From the NCBI GenBank assembly GCA_021292165.1, contig CM037879.1, forward strand, positions 250,213,438-250,277,437: 64,000 nucleotides of DNA, in the 5' to 3' direction. Below are positions 1-9,704 of the stretch, piece by piece. The DNA is from Shinisaurus crocodilurus. Its lineage: Eukaryota; Chordata; Lepidosauria; Squamata; Shinisauridae. The translations under genes and the position numbers were made by a program. The first letter of the stretch is position 1. The number at the start of each line of letters is the position of its first letter. The notes beneath the pieces were generated by a model. It saw only the letters and a list, made by a program, of their open reading frames with translations. It searched no databases and was not told the origin of the DNA.

Positions 1-1346
1 GAGGCAGAACATAAGGAGGATCAGAAGAGGAACGTATAGATCTAGCATCAGAAAGAAAGTAGTGGCCCTCATGTTGCCTGGCCACACCCTCTTGATCACA
101 CCTTTATGTTGTTTAACCATACCTCTTACAAATTCACATGTGTGTGCCTATTTTCATCTGTGAAATGTTGGAGGGTATGCCAGTCCATCTGGCTTCTGTA
201 CATAGAAGGGGGGACACCATTTTGTCCTTTGCGCAGATAGCAAAATGTCTTGGGCTGATCCTGCCTCTTCCCTGTGGTGTCCTGGAGTGCACTCATATAT
301 GTTCTTCCAGTGGGTGCCATAAATAAAGTGTGTCACTTGGAGACAAGATTGTAGTGGAGGCAGAACACTCTCACTACCCCTGACTGTAGTTTGCTTGGTC
401 TCCACCAACAGACAGCCCATGGGAGGATGCGATTACGACGAGCTCTCACACATGTCACCTAATGATAGTCATCTTGCTAGCATATAGTAAGTAACACTTA
501 TGGAAATGGAGGCATGCAAAACCATGCAGGAGCTGTGGAACATTTTTAAGGAATGAAACAAACAATGGAAAGCAAACAGCAATGGTCATGGCATCTGAGG
601 GATCACACAAAATTCCATTAAACAATACATAAAGGAAGATCAAAAGAAAGATGATCTACAATGATGGACACATGACATAGACCCATCACCAGGCAACTTC
701 TTTTCTGAATACATCTGTGATCAGTTGCCATGCAGTCATCTACAGTTAACTGCTATAGGGTTCAGCTGCTTGGGCATTGCTACATAGTATGCAAGAGAAC
801 CTATTCAGTGGTAGTGGTGGGCAGATCAGTCATAGCTACCTATATGCCACATGCATGTGTGCCACTTGAATCCCCCTTTGCAGCTGCAGTACACACCATG
901 TGTGGAGCACAACTTTCATGTACAATATTTTTTACACACCTGCTTCCACATTGTCCAGATTATCAAAAGGATATGCACAACCCGTTCCATTCCAAACACA
1001 AAAAATAGGCCTCCCTTGAGCTTGATCTAGGGGAGGAAGAAATACATCTGTCCAAGATGTAGTGCGTTCACTTGCACAGCAGGGTTACTGCTAGAACTTT
1101 CTATATAGGTGCATACCCCAAGGCAATACATTGTGCAAAAACAGCTTAAACTGAATTCACTGGCAACTTGGCTCACACAGCCAAAGGGGCAATGAATACA
1201 TGTATATGTGATAAGACTAACAGAATTACTCTGTCCCCTGCTTCTCATTTGACAGGTTTTATCCTTAAAGGGATACATAGTTGGTTGTGGCTTCATTGCT
1301 TGTACATAGGTAGATGGTTGTGCCTACAGAACAGCTGACATGCATG
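1..1346. other. Intergenic, no recognised feature
   Basis: Mixed-composition DNA with only short chance open frames on both strands. I see no repeat family I can name, no splice-flanked exon and no RNA gene. It ends at the target duplication of the hAT-like element. Confidence 0.6.
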
Positions 1347-1619
1347 CCCTAGAACAGGGCTCTCCAACCTTGGGTCCCCAGATGTTGCTGGCCTACAGCT
1401 CCCAGCATACCCAGCCAGCATGGCTAATGGCAAGGGATTCTGGGAGCTGTAGTCCAGCAACATCTGGGGACCCAAGGTTCATAGATTAATAGATCATAGA
1501 GCTGGAAGGGGCCTACAAGGCCATTGAGTCCAACCCCCTGCTCAATGCAGGAAACTAGAGGAGGGGTCTCCCATCCAAGTAATAACCAGGCCTGTTAGTT
1601 GGAGAGTCCTGCCCTAGAA
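1347..1619. mobile_element. Palindromic hAT-like MITE split by a SINE
   Basis: The left end (1355) starts CAGGGCTCTCC and reads through CTTGGGTCCCCAGATG. The inverted copy of this arm runs to about 1480. The arm is then interrupted by a SINE and resumes at about 1598 with TTGGAGAGTCCTG, ending at 1611. The 8-bp sequence CCCTAGAA flanks both ends (1347-1354 and 1612-1619), which is the target duplication expected of hAT transposons. There is no coding capacity, so it was moved in trans. Related copies lie near 30462, 38452, 38980 and 53107. Confidence 0.8.
1481..1597 (-). mobile_element. 5S rRNA-headed SINE with CR1 tail, copy 1 (nested)
   Basis: Read on the minus strand, the element has a head matching the internal promoter region of 5S rRNA (complement of TCTCCCATCCAAGTAATAAC, about 1567-1586). 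This is followed by a short linker and then the same 3' end as the CR1 at 10872-10961 (complement of GTCCAACCCCCTGCTCAATG, about 1529-1548). The copy is truncated inside the 5S part. It sits in the right terminal repeat of the surrounding hAT-like element. A SINE of this build would borrow CR1 machinery through its tail; that mechanism is inferred. Confidence 0.7.
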
Positions 1620-3238
1620 GGAACCTGTTGAGCTGATCTGCCCCCATAGAAGTAGTGAAAAGGAATTAAATGTGTTCAGGAGGTTGGTTTCCCTCAGCTC
1701 ATCCTGCTTTGCAAGGAATTATCTATCTTAGCCTTTCATGATGCCAATCAACAGGGACTATTATGATCCTCATTGGGCTTTTGTTTCCCTGAAAGGTTAA
1801 TTAAAATGCAACCAGCATTGCTGCTCGCCTGCTCTTCTATCACACCCTCACTGCCAGCCCAAGTTCAGCTTGAACAGGTGCACTCTTGTTAATAGTGATC
1901 AGTTTGGGTTGATCGCCCCTTGCATGACATATACAGACACAAGCATAAAGCCATGAGAAACCAAGAAGAACAGAATAATATGTGGGATAAAATGTGACTG
2001 GCCTAGAGAAAAAGACAGAAAAACAAAGGAGGATAATGAAACACTGGGAAAATACAGTTACTTTTCAGGCTGTGGTTCTATACCTCCAAAGCATTTAAAG
2101 CAAATGAATCATGAAACACACTGTCACAAATAACATGCCAGCACCTAGAATTCCTAAATGTCTAATCTGATTAGAAAGCTGCTGTTAAAGGTAGATTCGG
2201 AACTATGCATTGCAGGAAAGCCAACATGTATTTCACCTGGGGAATCAATCTTCCCACCTAGCTTGCTGTATCACAAAATTCAAGCATCCCGAACCTATAG
2301 AATGGAGAAAGGTCATTTCAGGATAACTCAAGTTACATTTTGAGAAGTGTAATAAAAACAAATTGCACTCTAAATTGCTTATATTTTAATTTTGGAGTCA
2401 ATTGAATTACTATGCATCTTTAAAGGAATCTTGAATTCTAATAATCATCTGAAATCAATTCAGTTTACTTGTTGTGACCCAACTATATACATTTCAATAC
2501 TGGTAATACTTAAAAGGCAGATGTTTTAACATCTGATATACAAAATGAGACCCTTGCTCAGTTATTGGTACAAATGTAATTGTGTGTATTTGTTTTATCA
2601 TGTATGGTCCTAAAATGTGGGGACCAAAGTTTATTTAAGATAGTCATGAACAGGAGCAATGATATTTTGCCTTATGATCAGATTATTTCTAAAATTGCTG
2701 CCATTACACATCAACTAACTGGCTTTACTTGGGCATAGTTAACTCAAACCTTTGCCTGATATTTAGAAGTATATGTTTTAAATTATTTTAAAACTGTGGA
2801 CTTTATGTTCACATTTAACATGGAATGACCCAGGAGAGACAACAGAAATTCAAAAACACATTGAATCCTTTGCTCCCTCTATCAGAGCCAGGGCTCGTCT
2901 TCTTGTACAAGAATCTGCTGTGCAGACATCTTTGCTTTCAGCTTGGCCAGCATACCAGAAAACAGAAAGAGATCCATTGCATCCATTCTCCCAATACATC
3001 ATTACTGCTGCTTTGTTGTCATTACTACCAATGAGTTGCAAGGCTTGTTCTCTTTGAGGGCATGATGCTAGGAGCTGTGATGGAGGTATGGAAGGGAAGG
3101 AGAATATTTATCCTAGTAAGCAATGTAATTCTAGAGTGGGGGGCGGGGGCGAAATGATGGTCCACAAAAACCAAAGGAGTGTCATTGCCCAGAAAAAATC
3201 CTCCACTCTGCTTTACCATGTCATGACTGGTAGGGAAT
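1620..3238. other. AT-rich intergenic DNA
   Basis: No recognisable gene or repeat. The short frames around 2158-2343 and 2825-3041 lack any family resemblance and are treated as chance. Confidence 0.55.
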
Positions 3239-3400
3239 TATTATTTTTATTTATTACATTTATATCCCACCTTTAATCCATCATGGAGCTCAAGGGGGCA
3301 ACATGGGATTCCTAGGTGGTCTCCCCTCCAAGTACTGACCAGACCCAGACCTGCTTATCTTCAGCATGGTAGTTGCCTCATGTGCCTTCAGACTATACCT
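3239..3400 (-). mobile_element. 5S rRNA-headed SINE with Sauria-type tail
   Basis: On the plus strand it begins with a TTATTTTTATTTATTACATTTATATCCCACC-type tail (3239-3272), the reverse complement of the tail seen on tRNA-headed Sauria SINEs. It then continues through TCCCCTCCAAGTACTGACC (about 3322-3340) and CAGACCTGCTTATC (about 3347), which matches the complement of the 5S rRNA internal control region with substitutions. It is an old, diverged copy. RepeatMasker-type classifications recognise 5S-Sauria SINEs; assignment here is by eye. Confidence 0.55.
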
Positions 3401-3702
3401 TGGGAACCTGGGTTCTAGAGTTGATTCCTGTATTCTTATTGGGAACTAGAAGTATTCCAGAGCCTAGGCTTTCTCACCTTGCTGCGACTGGACCACCAAG
3501 CTGTGCTGTGGCTCCAGCATTATCTTGTGGATGCATCATCACTGCTATTGCTGTATTAACCACTTTCTTTTATTGTCCACTATGATCAGTTTAGTTGTCT
3601 ATTGTCTGCTAATTATTACTATTATCCAAGAGGTTCTGGACAACAGATCTACTGACTGTTAGTTATTCTCATATCTAACAAGAAGAGCTGGAGTATTTTA
3701 CC

Positions 3703-3940
3703 CCCAGAGTGGCGTAGTGGTGAGAGTGTTGGACTGGGACTCGGGAGATCAGGTTCTAGTCCCCGCTCAGCCATGAAACTCACTGGGACTTTGGGCCAGT
3801 CACTGACTCTCAGCCTAACCTACCTCACAGGGTTGTTGTGAGGATAAAATGGAGAGGAGGAGGAGGAGGATTAGGATTATATAAACCGCCTTGGGTTCCT
3901 TGCAGGAAAAAAGGTGGGGTATAAATATAATAAATGAAGA
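3703..3940 (+). mobile_element. Sauria-type tRNA SINE, copy 1
   Basis: The head has tRNA-like promoter boxes: an A box around GGCGTAGTGG (3711-3720) and a B box GGTTCTAGTCC (3752-3762). The body contains TTTGGGCCAGTCAC and CTACCTCACAGGGTTGTTGTG. The 3' part contains the motif GCCTTGGGTTCC and ends GGGTATAAATATAATAAATG. This architecture is that of the Sauria SINE family of squamates. A GGA-rich interruption at about 3855-3871 and an AAGA-rich tail follow. It does not encode a tRNA. Confidence 0.8.
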
Positions 3941-4069
3941 AAGAAAGAAAGAAAGAAAGAAAAAGAAAATAACCTTATGAAACCAGATGGAGTTACTTAT
4001 GTGGATTATAATAAATATAATAAATATAATTAATAAATAAATAAAATAAATAAATAAAAATGATATATA
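3941..4069. repeat. Purine-rich and AT-rich simple repeats
   Basis: An AAGA run follows the SINE tail (about 3940-3966). A TAAA/TAATAAA-rich tract occupies about 4008-4062. These are probably expanded SINE tail sequence. Confidence 0.7.
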
Positions 4070-4570
4070 CAGTAATACCTTGGATTGCAAGTAACTTGGT
4101 TTGAGAGCTACTCGGCCACCGCGGGCTTACCTGCAGCAGGCTCTCCGGCTCTCCGGAAAGCCTGCCTCCCCGTCCGCTGGTCCTGTCACGTCCTTCCGGC
4201 ACGGAGGAAGTGACGTGATGGGACCCCCGCGCTCTGTTTTTGGCACGGGAAACCAGGGCAACAGGGCTGTTGAAGCCCTGTTGCCCTGGTTCCCCCCGCC
4301 AAAACAGAGCGCGGGCTCCTGCAGCGGCGGAGGCGGCAGAGATGCGGAGAAGGTAGGCTGCGGTGGGGTGGCGGGGGGGGTCCAGTGGCTGCGGGGTGGC
4401 GGCGAGTGGTGGCAGGGGGGTCCGGCGGCAGGGGGTGGCAGGGGCGGCGGCAGGGGTGGCTCGAGCGGCGCGGAGAACGCTCTGCGCCACTCTGAATGGT
4501 GAGATCGGCTGCTGCCATCTCGAGGGCCGAGCCAGGAGTGAGCCACGAGCCGACTCCAGGCTCGACCCCA
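4070..4570. mobile_element. Mariner-like end joined to GC-rich block with hairpin
   Basis: The first roughly 40 bp (CAGTAATACCTTGGATTGC, then AGTAACTTGGTTTGAGAGC), preceded by TA, match the terminal repeat of the MITE at 42461-42703. The sequence then turns abruptly GC-rich and CpG-rich. At 4228-4315 there is a hairpin with arms of about 40 bp, whose left arm starts GCGCTCTGTTTTTGGC. A minus-strand splice-donor-like CAG/GTAAG lies near 4123-4133. I found no matching second terminus, so the element is incomplete or chimeric. The overlapping open frames on both strands, rich in Arg, Pro and Gly, look compositional. Confidence 0.45.
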
Positions 4571-5142
4571 CCATTAAACTAACCCCCAGGTCAGAGTCAG
4601 CTAAGGAGGATGGAGCAGCTGAGGAATGTCAGGCACTTCAAGAGATTGGCTCTTAAGAATAAGGAACCGCCTTAGGGGTGTGGCTGTGGGTAATTTGAGT
4701 CTGGAAGGGAGGAGAGGTTCCCAGTTTGGAATCAACTTCTCAACAATAGCTCATTATTCATTAATGGCTAGTATTCTAAGTAAGCTTGGCTCTTTTGTGG
4801 TTGATTCTGCAATCCACTTCTTTTGTAATTCTAAACCAGTTTGCTAGGCTGGCATCTGTCCTAATAAAGCTTTTTGGTTAGAAGCCATTGTGTGGATCTT
4901 CTTGGAAAGAGGAGGGGAAGTATGGCCTCGATCTCCTGTATGCCACTATTCCTTTTTAAGCAAGAATATTTTGTTATGGGATGGTTTATCCCATAAGAGT
5001 GCCAAAGTGCAACACAGTCATAGGTACAATCACATCTTCAATTGAATGAGAGGTGGATCCATCATGTAAAACACTTGGATTGCAGAGGGTTCTTCTCTGT
5101 GCATTTTTACATTTTGGTTCAAACTGAAGAGTAATAGTCTAA
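4571..5142. other. Intergenic, one AATAAA-type hexamer
   Basis: No gene is recognised. CTAATAAAGC at about 4861 is a polyadenylation-type hexamer followed by a GT-containing stretch (about 4888). Without an upstream exon this is weak, and it may be a remnant of an old LTR or transposon. Confidence 0.35.
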
Positions 5143-5228
5143 GGCTGCAATCCTAACCACTACACAGTATGCCTCATTGAACACAATGGGACTTATTTCT
5201 GACTCAGTAAACAGGCATAAGATTGCAT
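5143..5228. mobile_element. Harbinger-like palindromic MITE
   Basis: The left end GGCTGCAATCC mirrors the right end, a diverged GATTGCAT. The centre contains CATTGAACACAATGGGACTTA. TAA flanks each side, in keeping with the 3-bp TWA target duplication of PIF/Harbinger elements. The superfamily is inferred from ends and target site only. Confidence 0.5.
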
Positions 5229-6028
5229 TATAAAGCTACTTCTTGATGAAATTGGAAAATTTCAACTTTTCTCTTTTTTAAGAACAAAGGGGTATATGGA
5301 ATTCAAATTTATTATTTCAAGAAGCCCATTTGCATGAATTAATAGTCCATAAGAAAGATAAATTGGAACCCAGAGGGCTGCTTTAGGCATGTCCAAGGGT
5401 TTGTGTTTATCCAATGCCGATCTGACATTTATCTTTGAACAAGCTCCCATGCCATATTGCAGTCTGCTTTTGAAATTCTCCCTGCTTTCAGAAGCAGTCC
5501 ATTATGCAACACAGGAGGTCAGTTTGAAAAACACAAATCCGGTGTCTTCCTAGGCAAACAGAACTTGCCAAGTGGTTATTTGTGTCCTATATAATCCAAG
5601 TTTATCTCCTACAGAAAATGCTGTGCCATTTCTAAGTTCAACATTTTCTAATAATGAAATAATTTCTGTGGGCAGCAAAATCTAACAGAGAAACAGGTTC
5701 ATCTTTTTAGATCTCAAAATGCCTGATTCCCTTATTCCTCAAGCAACTCTTGATGTGAGTCTCTAATCTCAACCTTCAGTACTCAAACTCCAGACTTAAC
5801 AATTCAATATCCTCTTAGAGCAGCTTCTTCTACACATACACGGTGTTTGTTGCTTGTGTGCCCAACTGACAAACAGGCTCACCTTGGGCTGCTTTCCCCC
5901 TCCTTCACCCCTGGTCCTCCAGCCAGTATCCCGGGGTCCTGCACAGCAGGACCCATCTTGTCTCCCCGTCCCTGCTACAATCACGACCCCTTTTCATTCT
6001 CCAGTTTCGTTTGGTTTTCCAGAGGCCC
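5229..6028. other. Intergenic, nothing recognised
   Basis: AT-rich DNA, becoming more pyrimidine-rich after 5880. No domain, exon signature or named repeat is visible. Confidence 0.5.
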
Positions 6029-6791
6029 GTGCCACCGCCAGTGACAACTGCACTACCGATACCTGAGCGGCACTTTCGAGGACTGTCACTGGCTTGTTAC
6101 CCTTTTTAAAAGAAAATTTGGGGTGGCACAAATGTGCACAATTTCGTTCATTTTTTGAAAAATGGTCCTTTGCAGGACTGTGTATATTTCCCTGTCCCCC
6201 CCAAAAAAATGCTCAATAGGGTTGTTGTTTTTAAAAGAACCCTTTCTTTTGACAGCTGCCAAAAGTGCTCATGAAAAGAGGGTGGGATGTATATCTCCCC
6301 TTTCCGGAGTATCTAGAGGCTTGGGGAAGTGTGGAAAAGGTGGAGGGGACTGAAAACAGTTACTAAAGAACTATAGGATCACACCCAACAGGGGGAGATG
6401 TACTTGCCACCCTATTTCAGGGGGGGAAACCCTTCAGCACTTTGCTTTTCAATTGACAGCTCACCAATTGACAGCTGTCAAGTGTGCACAACGCAACCTA
6501 TATGCGTCCTCGCCTGGTCAATGCCCATGGATGTTGCTGCCTACTGCATTTTTACAGCAGACACTTACCAGGGCATTGGCCAGGCAAGGCTCCACATTTC
6601 GGGCATTCGTAGTTGCGCACCTGTGCTCCTGCAAAGGACCAAAACATTTCTTTTTTTAAAATTACAAACAAAATTGCTCACATTTCTACTCATCCCCCCT
6701 AAAAAAAATTTTTTAAGGGTAACAAGCCAGTGATGGTCGCTCCAAAGTGCCGCTTGGGCATCGATGGAGCATCTGTCACTGGTGGTGGCAC
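6029..6791. mobile_element. 763-bp foldback element
   Basis: The ends are inverted copies: GTGCCACCGCCAGTGAC at 6029 and GTCACTGGTGGTGGCAC ending at 6791. Matching continues inward for about 80 bp (for example CACTGGCTTGTTACCC at about 6087-6102 against GGGTAACAAGCCAGTG at about 6718-6733). A second inner pair surrounds GGTCCTTTGCAG (about 6165) and CTGCAAAGGACC (about 6629). There is no transposase frame. No clear target duplication was found, so the superfamily is open. Confidence 0.6.
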
Positions 6792-6844
6792 AGACGAGAT
6801 ACCGAAGAGTGGCAAGGGCTTTTTGCCTCTCTTGCCAAGTGGCT

Positions 6845-7065
6845 CACTCACCACTTCCCACAACCCATAATGGGATTGGTCTCCTGGGTTCAGATGACAT
6901 GACAACCCATCGTGGGTTCAACAACCCCTACAACAAACCATGGATTGTCAGGGAGGTTTATTGGTCAAAAACAAGCCACCCTGCAGAAAGTGGTCTGGGT
7001 TCAGACAACATGGCAACCCACTGTGGCTAGTTACCCATGACAGGTTGCCGTGTCATACGAACCCA
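6845..7065. repeat. Diverged repeat built on AACCCA/TGGGTT palindromes
   Basis: Several copies of ACAACCCAT and its complement occur (6850, 6901, 6915, 7013), with GGGTTCAGA-type units at about 6888 and 6990. It looks like a decayed inverted-repeat transposon. A similar motif occurs around 32940-32970. Confidence 0.35.
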
Positions 7066-7234
7066 GTCTATGTCTCCACTAGAGGCTTCTTTAGTTCTTA
7101 ACCTGCCTTTAATACTAAAGTAAATCATTGTCCCTTACCAACCTTTTGTCCCTTTGTTTCTTTTCAGTTTTTTGTTGTTGTTGCTAATTTTATTTTATAG
7201 AATGCGCAGTCCAAAAGACGTAGCTCAGATAATC

Positions 7235-7649
7235 ATTTAAACCAGGGGTGTACAACCTTTTTGGCCCTAAGGGCTGCAACTAACATTAGCAGAAGGCCTG
7301 GGGGCTGCACATGGGCACATGCCTGCACACACACGCACGCACACACACACACACACACACACACAGGGTGGGCAGGGGGCTTTAACTTCGCCTCCATCAC
7401 AGTGAACCTGTACAAGATTGCTGGGATGGTGGGGAAGCTGTTTTGGGGTCATTGAGGGAGGGGAAGGCTAAAACCTCCCCCCCACCTATGGCCACAATCA
7501 GTACTGCTGTTTCTGTGTGCCATTAGCAGTGTAGAAGGTGACTCCAATCAGCAGGGGAGGGATTCAACAGTGGGGCGGGGGAATGGAGGCCACAAAACAG
7601 GACACTGGGAGCCACATGTAGCCCACAGGTTGAGCACCCTAATTTAAAC
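7235..7649. mobile_element. hAT-like non-autonomous element (399 bp)
   Basis: The element spans 7243-7641 and is flanked by the direct repeat ATTTAAAC (7235-7242 and 7642-7649), an 8-bp duplication typical of hAT. The left end is CAGGGGTGTACAACC; the right end, CACAGGTTGAGCACCCTA, is its imperfect inverted copy. The interior holds a CA repeat and no transposase. A shorter relative with the same kind of ends lies at 61370-61570. Confidence 0.75.
7326..7365. repeat. CA microsatellite
   Basis: An uninterrupted CA run follows a few ACGC interruptions. It lies inside the hAT-like element, so it arose in that element or was carried with it. Confidence 0.9.
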
Positions 7650-7923
7650 CAATCAGATATAAGTAAATGAAAAGAAGATAAGAATATAACAGATACTTTA
7701 AACATTACTACTGTCAGAAGAATACAGGCCATCAAAAGCCAGTCAAAATTTTAAAGTCTGACTTTGTGGGCAAAGAGAAAAGTTAGCGATTAATCTGGCA
7801 ACTTTAAAAAATACCATTAGGGTGCAATCTTATTTATTGTTCTCTCTAATCCTTTTCATAATCAGAGACACCAATGCCTTTATTACTAGCTGCCGCCATA
7901 CCATCAGGGGCTCATTCATCTTC

Positions 7924-8010
7924 CATTTATTTTATTTTATTTATTTATTACATTTCAATACTTCCCAATAGCCGAAGCTCTCTGGGTGGTTCACAACAAT
8001 GCAAGCTCTC
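7924..8010 (-). repeat. Dispersed repeat end (AGCTCTCTGGG type)
   Basis: A TTTATTTATTACATTT tail is followed by CCAATAGCCGAAGCTCTCTGGGTGGTTCACAAC-type sequence. The same unit recurs at 33071-33150. It reads as the 3' end of a SINE or LINE on the minus strand; the family is not identified. Confidence 0.5.
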
Positions 8011-8590
8011 TGTTAACAATGCCCTTCAGCTGTCTACATAGGCCAAACAGTTCAGAGTCTCTATGCAAAAGAATTACTGGACACAATTTTGGCATCAAAA
8101 TGGCAATATGCAGAAGCCAGTGGGGGAATATTTCCATCTCCCAGAACACTGAAAGTCACCATTCTCCAACAAGAGAAGGGAAACTCTAGCATGAAATTGC
8201 TGAACTAGAACTCACCAGCAACTTTGTTTAGGACTCAGTTGAGGCCATCGCTTTCTCTCCCACTACCAGTGTTAAATTAGAACAGCAAAGCTAGGGAGAT
8301 GGTGTTAACCACCACCAGATTGTACCTCTTGTGTTTCATGGCCCTTTGGCCCCACTGTTTATAGAGCACATGCACACATGTGCATGCGTGTTTATATACA
8401 AACATTATATATGTTTACCAACTGAGGCTAACATTTCATGCATCTGGTGAAGATGGTTCTGATTCTCAAAAGCTTACACTAAAATAAATGGATTGGTCTC
8501 TACTCTTTACAGAACAGGTATCTAAGATTGGTCTTCCTTGCATTTGTTATAACTGACTAATATGGCTGCCACTTCAGAATTAATAAAATA
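8011..8590 (+). mobile_element. Decayed Penelope-like element, copy 1
   Basis: Conceptual translation of about 8020-8170 gives a broken block resembling a GIY-YIG nuclease: CPSAVYIGQT, then SLCKRITGH. GIY-YIG endonucleases lie C-terminal to reverse transcriptase in Penelope-like retroelements. A diverged non-coding 3' part follows, including GCATCTGGTGAAGATGG (about 8439-8455) and AAAAGCTTACACTAAAATAAA (about 8468). The same order of coding block then tail occurs at 35570-36240, which supports one element family. Stops and frame breaks show it is dead. Confidence 0.55.
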
Positions 8591-9210
8591 GAAGGGATAG
8601 AGTTTAAAACATACATGGGTTTTTCTTACCTTAGTTGTAGTTGCATTGTATACAAACATCCTACATTAGGCATCTAGAATGATATTGCAACAAACATTAA
8701 CGCACACACGCACACACTTCCTACTTGACATAGCCAACATAGTTTTGGAGACAATTTAGGTTATAGGACCAGCATCAACAGTAGGCATGGTTGGGTACCT
8801 GCCAAGAGCCTGCTAACAAGAGCCCCCTACATTTGCTCCTCCTCTTCACCACTGCAAGCTGCTTAGTAACTTCACCTGCCCCTTGCTCCAGCCAAGACAA
8901 TGGTGATGGTGACAAAGAGGAGCAACAGATGCCACTGCCTGCTTAATGGCTCTCTGCCTCTTAAGCAAGCAAAGGGAAGAAATGATGAGAGAGAGGATGG
9001 AGCTGGCACTGTTATGTTAAGGGCAGGAACCAGGTTTTTTTTTTTTAAAAAAAAAACCAAATAAAAAACAAGTGGCAATAGAGATGCATTTGTCCTAGAT
9101 CTTGATCATCTTTTCATGTCTTAGGTTGAGGGGCATTAAGTTAGTCACATTTTAATCCAATTGAAATCTATAGGACAAGTTAGGCATGACTAAAGTGTGC
9201 CTAACTTCAG
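8591..9210. other. Intergenic, nothing recognised
   Basis: Unique-looking DNA with a short T/A homopolymer block at about 9037-9057. No gene signature. Confidence 0.5.
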
Positions 9211-9298
9211 CTGCAATCCTGTACATTTACCTGGGAGTAAGTCCCATTGAGCATAGTGGGACTTACTTCGGAGGAAAACATGCATAGGATTGTACTGT
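9211..9298. mobile_element. Harbinger-like palindromic MITE
   Basis: CTGCAATCCTGTACATTTAC pairs with the right side TGCATAGGATTGTA. The centre reads TGGGAGTAAGTCCCATTGAG and GGGACTTACTTC. It is one of about a dozen copies of the same 80-100 bp hairpin in this window. Confidence 0.6.
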
Positions 9299-9704
9299 TA
9301 GTCTGGATCCAGCCCATAATATAATTGGTTCGGAAGGTAGCCTATTTGCAGATGATGTCTTTAGAGTGTTTAAAGACAATGAACATATACAGGATTTCTA
9401 CAATTTGAATAATTCTCTTTTTAAACCAACACTATTCCAATGTTTAAAATTTTATTTATTTATTTTGACACTAGGTTGTATAGTATGGGCAGAATATGCA
9501 GTCAGTGTTTTTACAAAATCTATGGATAGAAGTGCCAGTTAGCATTAAAATGGCCACCATCTATCCAACTGAAGTAAACACAGTTATAATATTAACAGGG
9601 AAACTTAACAACCCCATCTTAAGATACTGAAAAAGGAAGTTTGCTGAAGGGCTCTTTGGATTTATTAAAATTGTTAGTTTGTCCTTGATTCAAACCTGCT
9701 CATT
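9299..9704. other. AT-rich intergenic DNA
   Basis: No recognisable feature before the CR1 boundary. Confidence 0.5.

Noticed and set aside
3709..3780. tRNA gene
   Set aside because: A- and B-box-like sequences are present, but there is no cloverleaf and the head continues into a SINE body.
3993..4574. 193-codon minus-strand frame near 4100-4570
   Set aside because: It runs from a translated AT-rich simple repeat into a GC-rich hairpin; it is compositional.
4863..4900. Polyadenylation site or LTR end
   Set aside because: AATAAA plus a GT stretch occurs, but I found no matching LTR copy and no upstream gene.
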